Positions 1 through 6,769 of a stretch of 14,122 nucleotides of DNA are shown here, in pieces. Each line of letters opens with the position of its first letter. The stretch's first letter is position 1. The stretch spans positions 1 to 14,122 of the forward strand of contig CAZJRS010000088.1 in assembly GCA_964548585.1 (NCBI GenBank), in the 5' to 3' direction. The notes beneath the pieces were generated by a model that was given only the letters and a program-made list of their open reading frames with translations, had not been told where the DNA came from and made no database searches. Source of the DNA: Methanocella_A sp964548585. Its GTDB lineage: Archaea; Halobacteriota; Methanocellia; Methanocellales; Methanocellaceae. Position numbers and translations under genes: made by a program.

Positions 1-542
1 CCCTTGCTGGTGTCGTTCCGGAGGTATGAAGCGACGACCTTTTCCATATCGTTAACGCCCGAATTATTGTAGAACCGGCTGAACTTGCCCATTCTACGTT
101 TGCTGACCTTACCCTCCGCCTCAAGCATCAGTAAGTGATACTTGACCGTGCTGTTGTTCATGCTCTGCTGAGTCGTGATCTCGGCCGGGGTACAGCCGGG
201 ATTGTTGAGTACGTAGTAGAAGATGGCCTGCCGGTTACTGTTGTCCAGCACATCCTGGATCCGCCCTATTACTATAGGGGCAAGGCCGATGAGGCCGATG
301 GCGATGAGAATCCCATCCACAGCTGAAGCGATCTTCACCCACAGGGGCAGGTCCCAGTATGAAATTAATGGTGCGTCTGTGCCGGTTACGCCGTCCGCTG
401 GCGGTGTTGCCGGAGTGACCACGTAGCCACCCGATCCGCTTGAGGTGATGTGGGTGACCTGCGTTGCGGTAAAGACTCCGAAGATGGTGATGGCGGACAG
501 GACCAGGATGGCCACTGCCGTGATCATGAGAGGTATGCGCAT
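1..542 (-). CDS. Membrane-anchored winged-helix transcriptional regulator (3' end cut by window edge)
   Basis: The minus-strand frame is open from an ATG at 542 to the window edge (180 codons, no stop), so the C-terminus is missing. Residues 5-24 are a hydrophobic helix. Residues 25-68 form a Ser/Gly/Thr/Pro-rich loop, and residues 69-93 a second hydrophobic stretch. Residues 103-160 read as a winged helix of the ArsR/MarR kind: helix RQAIFYYVLNNPG, then TPAEITTQQSMNNSTVKYHL (recognition helix), then a basic wing GKVSKRRMGKFSRFYN. The predicted topology places both termini in the cytoplasm with a 40-residue outside loop, so it could be a one-component membrane sensor-regulator. It starts 23 nt after the stop of the secreted-protein gene at 566-1471 and is probably co-transcribed with it. 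The SD is weak (AGGTG, upstream of the ATG). Ligand and targets are unknown. The fold call is firm and the sensing role is inferred. Confidence 0.8.
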   Translation of the reverse strand, partial: MRIPLMITAVAILVLSAITIFGVFTATQVTHITSSGSGGYVVTPATPPADGVTGTDAPLISYWDLPLWVKIASAVDGILIAIGLIGLAPIVIGRIQDVLDNSNRQAIFYYVLNNPGCTPAEITTQQSMNNSTVKYHLLMLEAEGKVSKRRMGKFSRFYNNSGVNDMEKVVASYLRNDTSK

Positions 543-565
543 TTTTTACACCTGCCAGTACTCCG

Positions 566-1471
566 TCAGTACGTCTTCACATAATAGTCGTTAGTGCCAG
601 TGATGTCGTCCGTGTCCGACACCTTGAGGTACCATTCGCCGGTGGCTATGCCATCCGGGTTGGCGATGTTCAGGTTGATGCGGCCGTCGGTGGTGCCGTC
701 CGAGTCATCATAGTAAGGGCCCAGGACTGAGCCGTCCGGCGCGTAGACCATGAGCCTCAGATCGCTGTGGTCATCCTTCCAGTTCAGGTCGATGTTCATG
801 GATTCGACCGCTCTGCTGATGTCGACGGTATGCCAGTTATCCTCGCCTGCGGCGATCGCGTTAGTATATAGCTCATCCGTGCTGATCAATCCGCTGCTGA
901 TCAGTGCTGAGTCGTTGAGGACGATGCTGCTACTGAACAGGACGATGCCAGCTTCTTCCGGGAAGCCCATCTGCTCCGGGGCAAATTGCATATGTGCAAA
1001 GAACTCGGGCATCTTGCCAGTTTCGTTATAGCCCTTCGCTTCCCATAGCACCGGGAACTTTTCGGGCGTTTCGCTGCCAGGTTTGTATAACATTACATTG
1101 CCTGTGAGACCCCTGTGTAACAGGTGGCTCCTGACATAATTTTCGGGTGGCAGCCTTGTATTGTCAGTGGCGAAGAACTGTCCCTCAAGGGTTCCGTCCG
1201 TACCGACTACCGCCCGGGTGATCCGAATGCTGCTCATGTCGACGACCATTGTCCCATAATCCCGATCGGATATGTTCGCGGGAAATCCTTCTGACGTGAC
1301 GCCTACAATTGTTTTAACAGGCATTCCGGGGACCGGGTATTTGTGAAAAGGCTGGTCCGTGACGGCTACTGTAGTCGTTGTCTGGTATGCAGTCACATAT
1401 CCGGTCGACACCACGTTGAGAGATAATATAAGCATTATCAGGATTGCCACGGATGAGATTCGTTTGAACAT
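566..1471 (-). CDS. Secreted protein with C-terminal PPC-like beta domain
   Basis: 301 residues from an ATG at 1471. A longer reading from a TTG at 1528 would put 19 non-signal residues before the signal peptide and overlap the TATA box, so I prefer the ATG. Residues 1-29 are a signal peptide (MFKR followed by a long hydrophobic core, then an STGYVTAYQ cleavage-like region). Residues 30-210 are not recognised and contain NIS, NET and NDS glycosylation sequons. Residues 213-300 resemble the pre-peptidase C-terminal (PPC) or P-domain beta-sandwich: WHTVDISR, IDLNWKDDHSDLRLMVYAPDG, then GEWYLKVSDTD and the terminal YYVKTY. No catalytic domain is visible, so this is likely a surface or extracellular binding protein. 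It is the first gene of a pair with the membrane winged-helix regulator 23 nt downstream. The exported location is well supported; the function is unknown. Confidence 0.72.
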   Translation of the reverse strand: MFKRISSVAILIMLILSLNVVSTGYVTAYQTTTTVAVTDQPFHKYPVPGMPVKTIVGVTSEGFPANISDRDYGTMVVDMSSIRITRAVVGTDGTLEGQFFATDNTRLPPENYVRSHLLHRGLTGNVMLYKPGSETPEKFPVLWEAKGYNETGKMPEFFAHMQFAPEQMGFPEEAGIVLFSSSIVLNDSALISSGLISTDELYTNAIAAGEDNWHTVDISRAVESMNIDLNWKDDHSDLRLMVYAPDGSVLGPYYDDSDGTTDGRINLNIANPDGIATGEWYLKVSDTDDITGTNDYYVKTY

Positions 1472-1500
1472 AAGCCCATTGAATATGTTTACCGGGTGAA

Positions 1501-1507
1501 TATATAA
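1501..1507 (-). promoter_or_regulatory. TATA box for the secreted protein/regulator pair (near-leaderless)
   Basis: On the minus strand this reads TTATATA, flanked by CCG and TTC. Its centre is about 33 nt upstream of the ATG at 1471, so initiation about 25 nt downstream would give a leader of only a few bases. No SD precedes that ATG (AATGGGCTT), which fits a leaderless mRNA. Confidence 0.5.
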
Positions 1508-1594
1508 CGGTTTTGACCCGATCGTCAAACTGTAGAAAAGATATGACCATACCAGCCGACAAAGCCTTGCTAGTTGGATGATTTGGTCAGAAAT

Positions 1595-1601
1595 GATATA
1601 T
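1595..1601 (+). promoter_or_regulatory. Possible TATA box of the ABC transporter operon
   Basis: GATATAT is the best AT-rich element upstream of the ATPase gene. A start about 25-30 nt downstream would give a leader of roughly 85-90 nt containing the repeated CATCAGATG element. No BRE is obvious, so the call is tentative. Confidence 0.3.
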
Positions 1602-1653
1602 CTCCTCCCCTGAGACTATCTCCAAGGAACAGCGTATCTGACGGGTACCTCGG

Positions 1654-1698
1654 CATCAGATGTCGTGGAATCCAAGATGCTGAAGCATCATCAGATGC
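1654..1698 (+). repeat. Repeated CATCAGATG element and small hairpin in the ABC operon leader
   Basis: CATCAGATG occurs at 1654-1662 and again at 1689-1697, 35 bp apart. Each copy sits in a partial palindrome: GCATC-A-GATGT for the first, and GCATC-ATCA-GATGC (1685-1698, perfect 5-bp stem) for the second. The second lies just before the GGAGG ribosome-binding site (1701-1705), so it could act as an operator pair or as an mRNA structure near the SD. Confidence 0.4.
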
Positions 1699-1713
1699 CT
1701 GGAGGATAATAAT

Positions 1714-2619
1714 ATGATTAGAACTGAAAACCTGACCAAGGCCTACAACGGGGTCAAAGCCGTGGACTCGGTCTCCCTGAAAGTTGAGAAGGGGGAAGTA
1801 TACGGCTTTCTCGGTCCCAACGGCTCAGGCAAAACGACCACCATCGGCATGATCGTCGGCCTGATCGAGCCGACGGCGGGCAAGTGCTTCATCAACGATG
1901 TAGAGGTCACCCGAAATCCTCTTGAGGCTAAGAGGATCACCGGATACCTGCCCGACGGGATCGGGTTCTACCCAACCCTCACGGCAAAACAGAACCTGAA
2001 ATACTTCTCTAAATTTTACGGCATGAGCGACAGCGAAGCTGATAAGCGCATCGAAGAGCTGCTTGAATACGTCGGCCTCAAGGGAGTCCAGACCCACTCG
2101 GGCGGGTTCTCCCGGGGCATGAAGCAGCGGCTGGGCCTGGCTCAGGCACTCATCAACGATCCCCAGGTGATCTTCATGGACGAGCCGACCAATGGCCTTG
2201 ACCCCCAGGGTGTCGTGCAGTTCAGGAATATCATCACAGACCTGGCCTCGAAGGGAAAGACGATCTTTTTCTCGTCCCACGTTCTCTCCGAGGTCCAGCT
2301 GGTATGCCGCAACATCGGCGTGATCTCAAAGGGAAAGATCATCGCGGACGGCACGACGGATGATGTCAGGCGAAAGCTGCAGAAGGATGACTTTGTGACG
2401 ATCTCGGTCGCAGTCTCCGGGAAGATACCCGAGCTGAAGACGCCGGGGATCGTGGAGGCGTCATACAACGGCAGCAGTGCAATCATACGCGCTAAGACAG
2501 ATATCCGGAATGGAATATCCACCGAACTGTCTGGCAGTGGCCACCAGATCAGCGAGCTTAGAGTGATTGAGCGGTCGCTGGAGGACGTGTTCCTCGAGAC
2601 AGTATACGGAGGAGTATAA
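1714..2619 (+). CDS. ABC-2 type transporter ATP-binding protein
   Basis: 301 residues. ATG at 1714 with GGAGG at 1701-1705 (8-nt spacing). It is the nucleotide-binding subunit that hydrolyses ATP to drive the permease encoded next. Motifs: Walker A GPNGSGKTT at residues 34-42, a Q-loop region GYLPDGIGFYPTLT at 77-90, signature SGGFSRGMKQRL at 129-140, Walker B VIFMDEP at 152-158 followed by the D-loop NGLDPQG, and the switch histidine in SSH at 187-189. The signature and the GYLP Q-loop variant are typical of the CcmA/NatA/drug-exporter-like ABC-2 branch rather than of solute importers. After about residue 215 comes a C-terminal extension of about 85 residues, common in this branch. There is no substrate-binding lipoprotein nearby, so export or extrusion is more likely than uptake. 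Substrate unknown. The permease gene starts 1 nt after its stop. Confidence 0.95.
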   Translation: MIRTENLTKAYNGVKAVDSVSLKVEKGEVYGFLGPNGSGKTTTIGMIVGLIEPTAGKCFINDVEVTRNPLEAKRITGYLPDGIGFYPTLTAKQNLKYFSKFYGMSDSEADKRIEELLEYVGLKGVQTHSGGFSRGMKQRLGLAQALINDPQVIFMDEPTNGLDPQGVVQFRNIITDLASKGKTIFFSSHVLSEVQLVCRNIGVISKGKIIADGTTDDVRRKLQKDDFVTISVAVSGKIPELKTPGIVEASYNGSSAIIRAKTDIRNGISTELSGSGHQISELRVIERSLEDVFLETVYGGV

Positions 2620-2620
2620 G

Positions 2621-3769
2621 ATGACCCCCCAAAATGTCAGACCTGAATTTATAGTAGCGGTGAAAGAGTTCAAGGACTACCTGAACAGCAAGCGGTTCAT
2701 GGTCATCTTCGGTGTCCTCGCTCTGCTCACCATCATAGGCGCAATCACCGGGTACATCAGCTACAGCGATTCGCTGACCACGTATAATAGTCAGCTTTCG
2801 AGTACTAACTCCACAATGAGCTTCATGCGAGGGCCCGGTATCGTGTCCATGCCTTCGGTACTGAACATCTTCAGTTCCTACGGCACCTACATCGCCTCGG
2901 TCGGGGCGTTCCTGGCCATATGCATGGGCTTTGACATGATCACCAGAGAGAAAGAAGAAGGCACGCTGAAGCTCCTGCTGACGCACCCCGTCTTCCGGGA
3001 CTCGGTCATCAACGGCAAACTCCTAGGGGCAGGCTCGATGCTGGTGATGGTACTGGCATCCACGTTCCTGGCAACGGTCGCGGTCATGATGTTCTTCGGG
3101 GTAGTGCCTGCCACCGACGATCTGACAAGGATCGTGGCGTTCTTCGGAGCTACGCTGCTGTTCATGTTCACCTTCCTGGCCATATCAGTGACAGCATCTA
3201 CGATCTCCGGCAATTCGTCCATGGCCGTGCTCATCGCGATATTCGTGCTGATCATCGGCGCCGTCGTGCCGGACATTTCGACCACGGTAAGCGAAGCCAT
3301 CATGGGATCGGAGCCGAGCATGATGATTCCCTCGACTTCGACAGATGGATCTACGGATAATTTCGGCGGTGGATCCGGTTCCGGCAGCACCATCACCATG
3401 ACTGTCGTGGGAGTCAGTAGCGCCCAGTCTGACCAAGGCGGCCCTGACTTCAGAGGAAACGGCACTCGCATGACGATTAATCCGGAATACACAAGCTACT
3501 GGGGCACCAGGAACGCGATCCAGAATACCCTGAACGTCATTTCGCCTACATACAATTACCAGGTGATCTCCCAGGTCATCAACGAAAAGCTGTCCAGTCC
3601 CAGAACCAGCAATGCCAACCAGGGCTTCTTCGTGCGGTCGTCTGAACAGACGATCTCGCTTTGGGAATCGCTCTCTTCGGTCTGGATGAACATCATGGCA
3701 TTACTGGTCATGATCATCGTAGGGTTCGGCATATCGTACGTGAGATTTATCAGAGTTGATATCAGATGA
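2621..3769 (+). CDS. ABC-2 type transporter permease
   Basis: 382 residues from an ATG at 2621, preceded by GGAGG at 2608-2612 inside the ATPase's last codons. A reading 18 codons longer would overlap the ATPase gene and lacks this ribosome site. Predicted membrane helices: about residues 26-48, 87-107, 133-161, 170-192, 201-218 and 354-376. Between helices 2 and 3 lies the cytoplasmic coupling motif TREKEEGTLKLLLTHPVFRDSVINGK, characteristic of NosY/ABC-2 permeases. Residues 219-350 form one large loop, presumably outside, rich in Ser, Thr, Gly and Asn. This is larger than in minimal ABC-2 permeases and may contact the exported partner encoded next. Its stop overlaps that gene's start (ATGA at 3766-3769). 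Confidence 0.92.
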   Translation: MTPQNVRPEFIVAVKEFKDYLNSKRFMVIFGVLALLTIIGAITGYISYSDSLTTYNSQLSSTNSTMSFMRGPGIVSMPSVLNIFSSYGTYIASVGAFLAICMGFDMITREKEEGTLKLLLTHPVFRDSVINGKLLGAGSMLVMVLASTFLATVAVMMFFGVVPATDDLTRIVAFFGATLLFMFTFLAISVTASTISGNSSMAVLIAIFVLIIGAVVPDISTTVSEAIMGSEPSMMIPSTSTDGSTDNFGGGSGSGSTITMTVVGVSSAQSDQGGPDFRGNGTRMTINPEYTSYWGTRNAIQNTLNVISPTYNYQVISQVINEKLSSPRTSNANQGFFVRSSEQTISLWESLSSVWMNIMALLVMIIVGFGISYVRFIRVDIR

Positions 3770-5211
3770 AAATAAAAACCATATTAATTGCAGTACTGGC
3801 GCTCTGCCTTGCGATCGTGGCGATTCCCGCGGTCGCCGGTGCGGCAACCAGCTATGTATCGGTATATTCAGGATGGATAAGCGATTACGGCACCACGCCT
3901 CAGAACAGCCTCGGGGTCTACGTGACCCCCACCTTCCCGAACGACAGTGTGGCCTTCAATGTCACCCACCTGCACATCAAGAGTTCGTACTACAATGGGA
4001 TTAATGCGATCCTGTCCGAGGGAGACTCGTATGACTACTACGACGCAGCCCGCATTACTCTGTTGAATACCAGGGTTTACGACGGCACCCCCCAGGCTTA
4101 CATCGACATATCGGCGATAACCAACACGTCGAAGACCGGCGACACGGAGATAACCTGCGACACCCCCGGCCAGATCGCCAAAGCCGGCGACACGGTGACG
4201 TTCCCCATCGTAATCAAGAACGATGACAGCGTGGATCACACGTACTCTCTGGCCACCTCGGGTAACACCGACTGGACGACAGACTTCCAGTACCAGGGCA
4301 GGAGCATATACCAGATTTATGTGCCGCAGTCACAGTCTAAGACTGTGAACCTGCTGATCGACACACCCTACACCGCAGACCTGGGTGAGAAGACCTTTAC
4401 GGTTTACGCGGATTCATACCGCATGAACCTGCGCGTAGACGTCGCCAGCGTCAACCAGACGCTGGATGTGTCAACTCCCAGCGGGAGCTCGGTGATCGCA
4501 TCCCTGGGTGACAAGGCTTACTACGACATCAGCCTGGACAACATCCAGGACCAGCAGAACAGCTACCTGCTATCAGTCACCGGACTGCCGGAAAACTGGT
4601 ACTCCATGTATGTCAGCTCGAAGACCAGTAACGACGAAATGGCAGAGACAATTGTGCCGGCATCCGCATCCAAGAACCTCGTGCTGGTGATCGTGCCGGC
4701 AGCCAGCGCGACCGTGGGCGATTACAACTTCACCGCGGTCATCCAGACCTCTGACGGGCTCACCGTCACGAAACCTCTGGCGCTGAAGCTGAAGGGCGGG
4801 GCTACGATCAGCACGAGCTACGATAAGCTCCAGTACTCATCCACAGCCGGGACCGCGTTCAACATCAAGGTATACGTGGCCAACAGCGGCAAAGGCGCCG
4901 CGCTGACCAACGTGTACCCCAGCGTCGAAGCGCCCTCCGGGTGGACGGTCAGCACCAGCCCGGAAACAATTAGCACTGTCAAGGCAGGCGAATCCCAGGT
5001 CTTCACCGTGAACGTTCAGCCACCGGCCAACATCGTGGCCAGCGACTACGACATTAAGGTCACGATGAAGAGCGACCAGGCTACGGCAGATACGCTCAGC
5101 TACCGGATCACCATCACGACGAACTCCTACATCCCCTACATCGCGGGAGCGATCATCCTGATCGTCCTCATAGGCATAGTCGTGGTCTTCAGGAAGTTCG
5201 GGCGGCGCTGA
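3766..5211 (+). CDS. Exported, C-terminally anchored NEW3/Ig-like repeat protein (ABC operon partner)
   Basis: 481 residues. The ATG at 3766 overlaps the permease stop by 4 nt, so translation is probably coupled. Residues 1-27 are a signal peptide (MKIK, hydrophobic core, AVAGAATS). From about residue 125 there are three beta-sandwich repeats of about 110 residues (roughly 125-225, 230-340 and 350-450). Their features (AGDTVTFPIVIKNDD, GLPENWYSMYVSS, APSGWTVSTSPETISTVKAGES, PPANIVASDYDIKV) match the NPCBM-associated NEW3 family. Residues about 453-475 form a membrane helix followed by RKFGRR, so the body faces outside and the tail inside. NEW3 proteins are often encoded beside ABC-2 transporters, and I infer an accessory or extracellular subunit of this transporter. 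Several N-X-S/T sequons are present. The first 100 mature residues are unassigned. Function is not established. Confidence 0.85.
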   Translation: MKIKTILIAVLALCLAIVAIPAVAGAATSYVSVYSGWISDYGTTPQNSLGVYVTPTFPNDSVAFNVTHLHIKSSYYNGINAILSEGDSYDYYDAARITLLNTRVYDGTPQAYIDISAITNTSKTGDTEITCDTPGQIAKAGDTVTFPIVIKNDDSVDHTYSLATSGNTDWTTDFQYQGRSIYQIYVPQSQSKTVNLLIDTPYTADLGEKTFTVYADSYRMNLRVDVASVNQTLDVSTPSGSSVIASLGDKAYYDISLDNIQDQQNSYLLSVTGLPENWYSMYVSSKTSNDEMAETIVPASASKNLVLVIVPAASATVGDYNFTAVIQTSDGLTVTKPLALKLKGGATISTSYDKLQYSSTAGTAFNIKVYVANSGKGAALTNVYPSVEAPSGWTVSTSPETISTVKAGESQVFTVNVQPPANIVASDYDIKVTMKSDQATADTLSYRITITTNSYIPYIAGAIILIVLIGIVVVFRKFGRR

Positions 5212-5220
5212 GGCGCCGCC
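5201..5220 (+). other. GC-rich hairpin enclosing the stop codon of the NEW3 gene
   Basis: GGCGGCGC (5201-5208) and GCGCCGCC (5213-5220) form a perfect 8-bp stem with the loop TGAG, which contains the TGA stop (5209-5211). The left arm also codes for the final residues of the protein. No T-run follows directly. Confidence 0.6.
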
Positions 5221-5268
5221 AGATAGCAGGGGTGAGACGATCCTGGTAGCATCGCCTTACCTTGCAAC

Positions 5269-5276
5269 TTTTTTTT
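5269..5276 (+). terminator. T8 tract, probable archaeal terminator of the ABC operon
   Basis: Eight consecutive T residues lie 58 nt after the operon's last stop and before the convergent gene ending at 5292. Archaeal RNA polymerase terminates on U-tracts, and the upstream 5201-5220 stem may assist. Confidence 0.5.
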
Positions 5277-5291
5277 CAAGCGCAGTCTTGC

Positions 5292-5606
5292 TCATCTGAG
5301 AAGACCCGGGCACTGGTAATTCAGCGGCAGGTGCCTGATCACGGCGGGCTTGGCGGCTTCTGTCACGGAATACCCGGCGCCTGAATCCTGCTCGATCAGT
5401 CCGACCGCTACATGACTTTCCAGGCATTGTCGGACAACAGCCTGATCCGTCCGGGCTCGATCGGCCAGCTGTTCTGGGGAAATACCGGGATTCTCCAGCA
5501 CCAGCCTTAAAAGGATACATGCCTGATCATCGGCGATGGCTTGCCTTACCCGTACTTCCATCGGATCCTCTTTTCCGGACAGCCACTCGACGACTCGTCT
5601 GAACAT
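5292..5606 (-). CDS. Small winged-helix DNA-binding protein
   Basis: 104 residues from an ATG at 5606. The frame stays open upstream to 5684, but this ATG is preferred because an AT-rich promoter element lies about 32 nt upstream of it. Residues 1-30 are charged (MFRRVVEWLSGKEDPMEVRVRQAIADDQ). Residues 30-90 fit a winged helix: helix 1 ACILLRLVLENPG, then ISPEQLADRARTDQAVVRQCLESH (turn and recognition helix), then wing GLIEQDSGAGYSVTEAAKPAV. No membrane segment or metal-binding cysteine set is visible, so it looks cytoplasmic. It is divergent from the Gly/Ala-rich protein (220 nt between starts) and convergent with the ABC operon, so either could be its target. Family membership beyond winged helix is not assigned. 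Confidence 0.65.
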   Translation of the reverse strand: MFRRVVEWLSGKEDPMEVRVRQAIADDQACILLRLVLENPGISPEQLADRARTDQAVVRQCLESHVAVGLIEQDSGAGYSVTEAAKPAVIRHLPLNYQCPGLLR

Positions 5607-5633
5607 ACTCTCGTTGCAATTCGGTGCCGGGAG

Positions 5634-5642
5634 ATTAAAAAT
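5634..5642 (-). promoter_or_regulatory. Possible TATA-like element for the small winged-helix gene
   Basis: On the minus strand this reads ATTTTTAAT, centred 32 nt before the ATG at 5606. That spacing would give a leaderless or nearly leaderless transcript. Only a weak GAGAG lies just upstream of the start. Confidence 0.35.
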
Positions 5643-5826
5643 CCTACGGCCTTGCGAGGTAGTCGCGCTCGAACCGGTCAGCATGGCACAGATATGGCAG
5701 ATAGAAGGAAACTGCGGCAGATACCCTCTCCGCTACGATGATAAACCGGTTTCCGCTGCCCATTTCTGTCATACTTCTCGTCTATCTTTTTCCCCCTGCA
5801 CGCGGACATCCATTGTACAGGGGGAG

Positions 5827-6474
5827 TTGGAAACGAAGAGCCTACACAAATTAATAGTCCTGGCTATCGCCGTGCTGCTCATTGCGCTGGCATTGCCGGC
5901 AGCAGTTCTTGCTTTGCAGACCTTTACCAGCGGAGGAGTATCTACTTCCACCGGCAGCGGCGGAGGAACCACCCAGACATTCTCACTCGGAAGCGGCTTC
6001 ATGTTCTCGATGACTACGGTCAACCAGGAAGACGCCGCAAGTCTACAGTCCAGCGGAGTGCGGGTCATCAACGTGCCTGCCGGCACGACCGTGAACATCG
6101 CAGCCACGTCCGGACAGCCTCCCGAGGTCACCACCGGCACCGCCGCCCCGACGAACATGATCGTCTTCGGGCCTAACGGCTTCGTAGGTGCAGGCGCATT
6201 TGCAGGGACAATAGCAAGCCCGATCGGCCCTGGCGTCGGAGTAGGCGTCCAGGTACCCGGAGCAGGTGCCGGCGCAGGTGCCGGCGCAGGCGGCGCTGGC
6301 GCAGGAGCGGGAGCAGGGACAACCATCGGCGGAACCGGAACCGGCAGCGGGTCCATTTCAACGCCCAGCGGCAACATACAGACATTCTGGTTCACCGGCA
6401 GCCCGGGTCAGACATACCTGATCACCCAGCAGTCCGGCGCTACTCTGGAGAGAGTACTGGTCGTGTTCCAGTAG
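5827..6474 (+). CDS. Exported Gly/Ala-rich low-complexity (silk/elastin-like) protein
   Basis: 215 residues if translation begins at the TTG at 5827, after AGGGGGAG (5819-5826). The spacing to the G-run is very short, so the start is uncertain. No ATG precedes the signal peptide, and the first in-frame ATG lies past it. Residues 1-30 are a signal peptide or N-terminal membrane helix (METKSLHKLIVLAIAVLLIALALPAAVLAL). Residues 31-58 are Ser/Gly/Thr-rich, with QTF at residue 31 recurring at 50 and 185. Residues 59-130 look folded (RVINVPAGTTVNIAATSGQPPEV). Residues 133-178 are almost pure Gly/Ala/Val/Thr (PGVGVGVQVPG, then GAGA repeats). The last 30 residues (FTGSPGQTYLITQQSGATLERVLVVFQ) end in a beta-like segment. 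No anchor is seen at the C-terminus. Function unknown; a structural or matrix role is a guess from composition. Upstream in-frame codons are shadow of the opposite-strand gene. Confidence 0.65.
   Translation: METKSLHKLIVLAIAVLLIALALPAAVLALQTFTSGGVSTSTGSGGGTTQTFSLGSGFMFSMTTVNQEDAASLQSSGVRVINVPAGTTVNIAATSGQPPEVTTGTAAPTNMIVFGPNGFVGAGAFAGTIASPIGPGVGVGVQVPGAGAGAGAGAGGAGAGAGAGTTIGGTGTGSGSISTPSGNIQTFWFTGSPGQTYLITQQSGATLERVLVVFQ
6262..6285 (+). repeat. Tandem 12-bp repeat within the Gly/Ala gene
   Basis: Two perfect copies of GCAGGTGCCGGC (6262-6273, 6274-6285), followed by degenerate GCAGG/GGCGCTGGC units to about 6319. Each copy encodes Ala-Gly-type residues, suggesting the low-complexity tract grows or shrinks by slippage. 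Confidence 0.7.
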
Positions 6475-6487
6475 AATAACAGAAATG

Positions 6488-6517
6488 GGCTCGCCGGATG
6501 GCGGGCCTTGTTTTTTT
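6488..6517 (+). terminator. Hairpin plus T-run terminator after the Gly/Ala gene
   Basis: GGCTCGCC (6488-6495) pairs with GGCGGGCC (6500-6507) across a GGAT loop: 8 pairs with one G-U. TTG and seven T residues (6511-6517) follow. It lies 14 nt after the stop codon. Confidence 0.75.
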
Positions 6518-6532
6518 ACAGATTAAAATAGG

Positions 6533-6748
6533 TTTACCACAAAGGACACAGAGGATTGTTACCACAGAGGCACAAAGGACGTATAACCACAAAGGACACA
6601 GAGTTTAACCACAGAGGCACAAAGGGCTAATCTGTAACCAAATGATTGATTAACAATTTTTAGATTACCTCTGTGCCCTTTGTGATTGGTCTTTGTGTTC
6701 TCTGTGGTTAGATCTCTGTGCCTCTCTGTTAAACTCTGTGCCCTCTGT
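6533..6748. repeat. Inverted island of CACAGAG-type repeats
   Basis: The left side (6533-6628) has about four units alternating ACCACAAAGGACACAGAG and ACCACAGAGGCACAAAGG. The right side (6666-6748) has about four similar units in inverse orientation (CCTCTGTGCCCTTTGTG and relatives). CACAGAGTTTAA (6597-6608) and TTAAACTCTGTG (6729-6740) are exact inverse complements, as are CACAAAGGG (6618-6626) and CCCTTTGTG. The middle is an AT-rich spacer. Open frames through it are translated repeat, not genes. It sits between two convergent transcription units and could mark the end of the trp transcript, for which I see no T-run. Similar CACAGAG repeats occur in many bacterial and archaeal genomes; their role is unknown. 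Confidence 0.8.
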
Positions 6749-6769
6749 GATTCGGTTTCCACCAGGAGT

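Noticed and set aside
1472..1528. TTG start at 1528 for the secreted protein
   Set aside because: It would overlap the TATA box and add 19 residues before a normal signal peptide that starts at ATG 1471.
2887..3492. 201-codon minus-strand open frame
   Set aside because: It is antisense to the ABC permease, with no ribosome site or recognisable domain.
5257..5520. 87-codon minus-strand open frame
   Set aside because: It overlaps the winged-helix gene in another frame and has an Arg/Gly-rich composition without domain features.
5536..5826. Plus-strand extension of the Gly/Ala protein by 97 residues
   Set aside because: It runs antisense through the small winged-helix gene and places non-signal sequence before a clear signal peptide; the TTG at 5827 is the better start.
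6533..6748. CRISPR array
   Set aside because: Units are degenerate, have no unique spacers of constant length, and reverse orientation halfway.
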